This document shows positions 61,772-64,000 of a DNA stretch of 64,000 bases, one piece after another. The stretch is from assembly GCF_000150275.1 (NCBI RefSeq), contig NW_002060977.1:342828-406827 (forward strand), in the 5' to 3' direction. The stretch's first letter is position 1; each line of letters begins with the position of its first letter. The notes beneath the pieces are model-generated. The model had not been told where the DNA came from. It ran no database searches and saw only the letters and a program-made list of their open reading frames with translations. Made by a program: the position numbers and the translations under genes. This stretch comes from Trichoplax adhaerens (lineage: Eukaryota > Placozoa > Uniplacotomia > Trichoplacea > Trichoplacidae).

Positions 61772-62027
61772 ATGAAAATTAAACTTGAGCTGGTATCAAT
61801 TTTCTTATTTCTTATTTTGGCTGAACCTGTCGTCTCCGTCGATATTGTTTATGAAGCCCACAACTCATTAAGCTGTGCTAGCCAACGTGCCGCAACGTCT
61901 TATTTCTGGGATACTTGCCAAGGTGGTTTCTATTCAAAATACTTGCAAAGTTACGAAGCAACCTGTAATGGTGCCCGTCGACGCAGATCAAATTCTGATA
62001 CCGAAAAGAAAACAACTACAAATGAAG
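61772..62027 (+). CDS. secreted cysteine-rich prepropeptide 2, exon 1 (paralogue of the gene at 49082)
   Basis: ATG at 61772, 85 codons plus one base, donor GAAG|gtaaga in phase 1, the same phase as peptide gene 1. Signal peptide MKIKLELVSIFLFLILAEPV, probable cleavage near VVS-VD. Then C35, C49, C65 with spacing C-x13-C-x15-C identical to peptide 1, a Trp three residues before the second Cys and K-Y-x-x-x-Y at the same offsets after it (WDTCQGGFYSKYLQSY against WNLCKLTGFTKYQLKY), and a RRRR site (69-72) where peptide 1 has KR. CQGGFYSK recalls the C-x-x-G-F-F-Y after the insulin B-chain Cys. The ATG at 61727 lies upstream of the signal peptide and is less likely. Reading on past the donor adds an unrelated tail and a stop at 62110, so splicing is expected. 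Exon 2 is not found before the last bases of the window. Confidence 0.7.
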
Positions 62028-63974
62028 GTAAGAAACTTACACTAATGCACGTAGAGCAGTTAATGTTTATATATCAGCATGAATCGAGATTTCATATAAT
62101 AATTTACTAATTCAAAACTGTTAAAAATCGCGTCTGAGATGCAATTCCCGAAGATTTAGACAAATTATACTACTCACATTGAAATACGTTCATAATATAA
62201 GTCAATTATAACGCAAAATATATCAATTTGCGTATAGTGCCTCTTTCTAAGTTCTCAGCAATATCTATTCACAATTATTTATAAAATTAGTCATTAATTA
62301 AAAAAAGGAAATTTATTAGCCGTCTAATATTCTCGAGTTTATACTGAATATATTCACAATTTATCTTGCTCTAAATTCAGTCATTTATTCTTATACCATG
62401 TCGGAAAATAAAACTTAAAAGTCAGGATCAATGAAATCGCTTTGCAGTAATTGTTCAAAATGGACAATATACCAATGCTCTTAATTAACGAAAAAAGTTA
62501 ACTTAATGTCATATATATGTTACTAGTTAAGATTTTACAGTCCATAGATGACTATGTTGACTATTATTAATAGAATATATATGACATAATAGGTAAATTT
62601 TCTAAAATTTAACGCCCATTACTTCGTTTACTGTTACGGTACTTAATGATGTTAATATTTATACGCCAGGTGTCGATTTCCGTGTAATTATCAAATTCTA
62701 CAACATGTTTTCAATTTATTCAATACGTTAATCAGTTGTTAACTTTATATGAAGTTATTTGCTCTTCCCGAGGCTTTTTTCACCATTAATAACCGTTTGA
62801 GATTTTATTCAGGCCTTTACCTTGTTTAGTATCATCGTAACAATAGTAATTTTTTTTTTGTGCTAATGAAATGAATGAAAATAAGCATTTATAGCACCGT
62901 AGCCTTAATTCTATATTTTCCGTCGAATCTTACCCACTTTATATTGCATAGTTTCGCTTCTAAATAATATTATTAGCATACAAAAAGGCAATATTTATTT
63001 GTTTGCTGTAAAGTGATCAGTACATCTTCGTCGTTAATTGTATAGTTGAATTATGCTAAACTAATATATTGCACGCGATGTTTTAATTTAAAGTCAAGAA
63101 GCATCATAAAATCATAAAGTATTAATTCTTAAGATTACAATAATTCACTGTATTGAATATTATTTTCTAATCTGTTAATCTAGTTGTCACAATCTCACTC
63201 TTACGAACGGACTCAATAGATACTTTCGTATTGAGTTGAGAGCTACTTTATTCATCTTGAGGCAGATTACCATTTAGTACAGTCTACAAAAGGAACTCAA
63301 TAAACAATTTTTTACTCTTTTTATACACTCTTACTGTAATCTGACGTCGCAAATCTGCCTCTGATAAGTAAATTAAATTAAATGAATTGTCAGAGCCGTA
63401 CATAATATAGAGTTAGCTCCCCAACACTATTAAATTGGATTCTCTCTAACTGCAGCATTTTCTTACTTATTTACCGTAAGTTTTGCCTCGCTAAAAGATC
63501 AATTAGAGTTATAGTTTAATAGAATTATACAGGGTAACATTCTTTCTTGAAATTGATATCATATATTTTGCACACAATGTACCATTTTATATTCTGTTTC
63601 TTTGTTTTTATCTTACTCTTATGGAAATCAATAATTTCTTTTAGAATTAATTCTCTTCGCCTTTAATAAATATAATGCTATGCGTTGATAATAATTTATT
63701 ATCATTGAATCTCTGATGTTCGAGAAACTGCTGTCTTGTGCCAAAGCAGAAATTTTATTATCTACTACTATAAATGATCCTGATAAATTGATCTACTATA
63801 CGAAGAAGTGTTAAAATTTTGATTATATTATAAACTCATATAAAAATTGTAATAAAATCAAACGAAAAGAAATAAGTATGTTAAGTCAAGCAAATTTTTA
63901 AGTTCATTTTTACTTGGTTTAGGAAATAAATTATATATTAATAACAAAGACTCTTTTATCTTTTTGCATTATAG
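62028..63974. other. probable long intron of peptide gene 2; nothing else seen
   Basis: No CC-containing domain comparable to peptide 1 exon 2 (49486-49733) was found in any plus-strand frame, and no other gene pattern is visible. Confidence 0.3.
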
Positions 63975-64000
63975 ACTTGAACTCCAAAGTCTTTATAAGT
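63975..64000 (+). CDS. possible start of exon 2 of peptide gene 2 (cut by window end)
   Basis: A pyrimidine-rich tract and acceptor (tctttttgcattatag) are followed by sequence open in the phase needed after the 62027 donor: G|AC, then LNSKVFIS to the window edge. Only eight codons are visible, so this is a suggestion based on phase alone. Confidence 0.2.

Overview
This is animal (metazoan) nuclear DNA. It is strongly AT-rich, and its genes are split by short GT-AG introns, mostly with gtaag donors. The recognisable genes are leucine-rich-repeat G-protein-coupled receptors (LGR / relaxin-receptor type), secreted peptide precursors with paired-basic cleavage sites, and a Tudor-Tudor-BTB protein. 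Compact introns, one LRR per exon, a receptor-rich locus and GC near one third fit a placozoan (Trichoplax/Hoilungia-like) or another early-branching animal. The species is an inference. No tRNA, rRNA or CRISPR was seen.

Layout. 1-1330: end of one LGR gene (tail of its last LRR exon plus an intact seven-helix exon). 1331-15693: no convincing gene, but several DNA-transposon copies, including one inserted inside another copy of its own family. 15694-16485, minus strand: last three exons of an unrecognised gene. 16486-19042: decayed LRR-like repeats and a repeat copy. 19043-37921, plus strand: a second, very long LGR gene with about 42 small exons, nearly all one LRR each and all phase 2, ending in a 1.2-kb seven-helix exon. 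It has a 392-bp assembly gap and two 630-bp transposons in its introns. 38586-40492: further transposon copies and a GC-richer insert between direct repeats. 40670-44878, minus strand: a gene with two Tudor-like barrels and a BTB domain; its middle BTB exon looks frameshifted. 45661-49081: repeat copy and decayed LRR exon. 49082-49733: a complete two-exon secreted peptide precursor. 53075-54414: membrane-protein and ABC-transporter-like fragments. 54710-55340: another transposon. 58728-58990: inverted copy of a repeat at 2075-2345. 61772-62027: first exon of a second peptide precursor, paralogous to the first.

How the genes may fit together. Relaxin-type receptors (RXFP1/2) are LGRs whose ligands belong to the insulin/relaxin superfamily. 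The two peptide genes share Cys-x13-Cys-x15-Cys, a basic processing site and a phase-1 intron after it; the complete one has a second KR followed by a CC-containing C-terminal domain. This layout resembles insulin/relaxin precursors. The window may therefore hold candidate receptors and candidate ligands side by side. The pairing is inference; the gene structures are read directly from the sequence.
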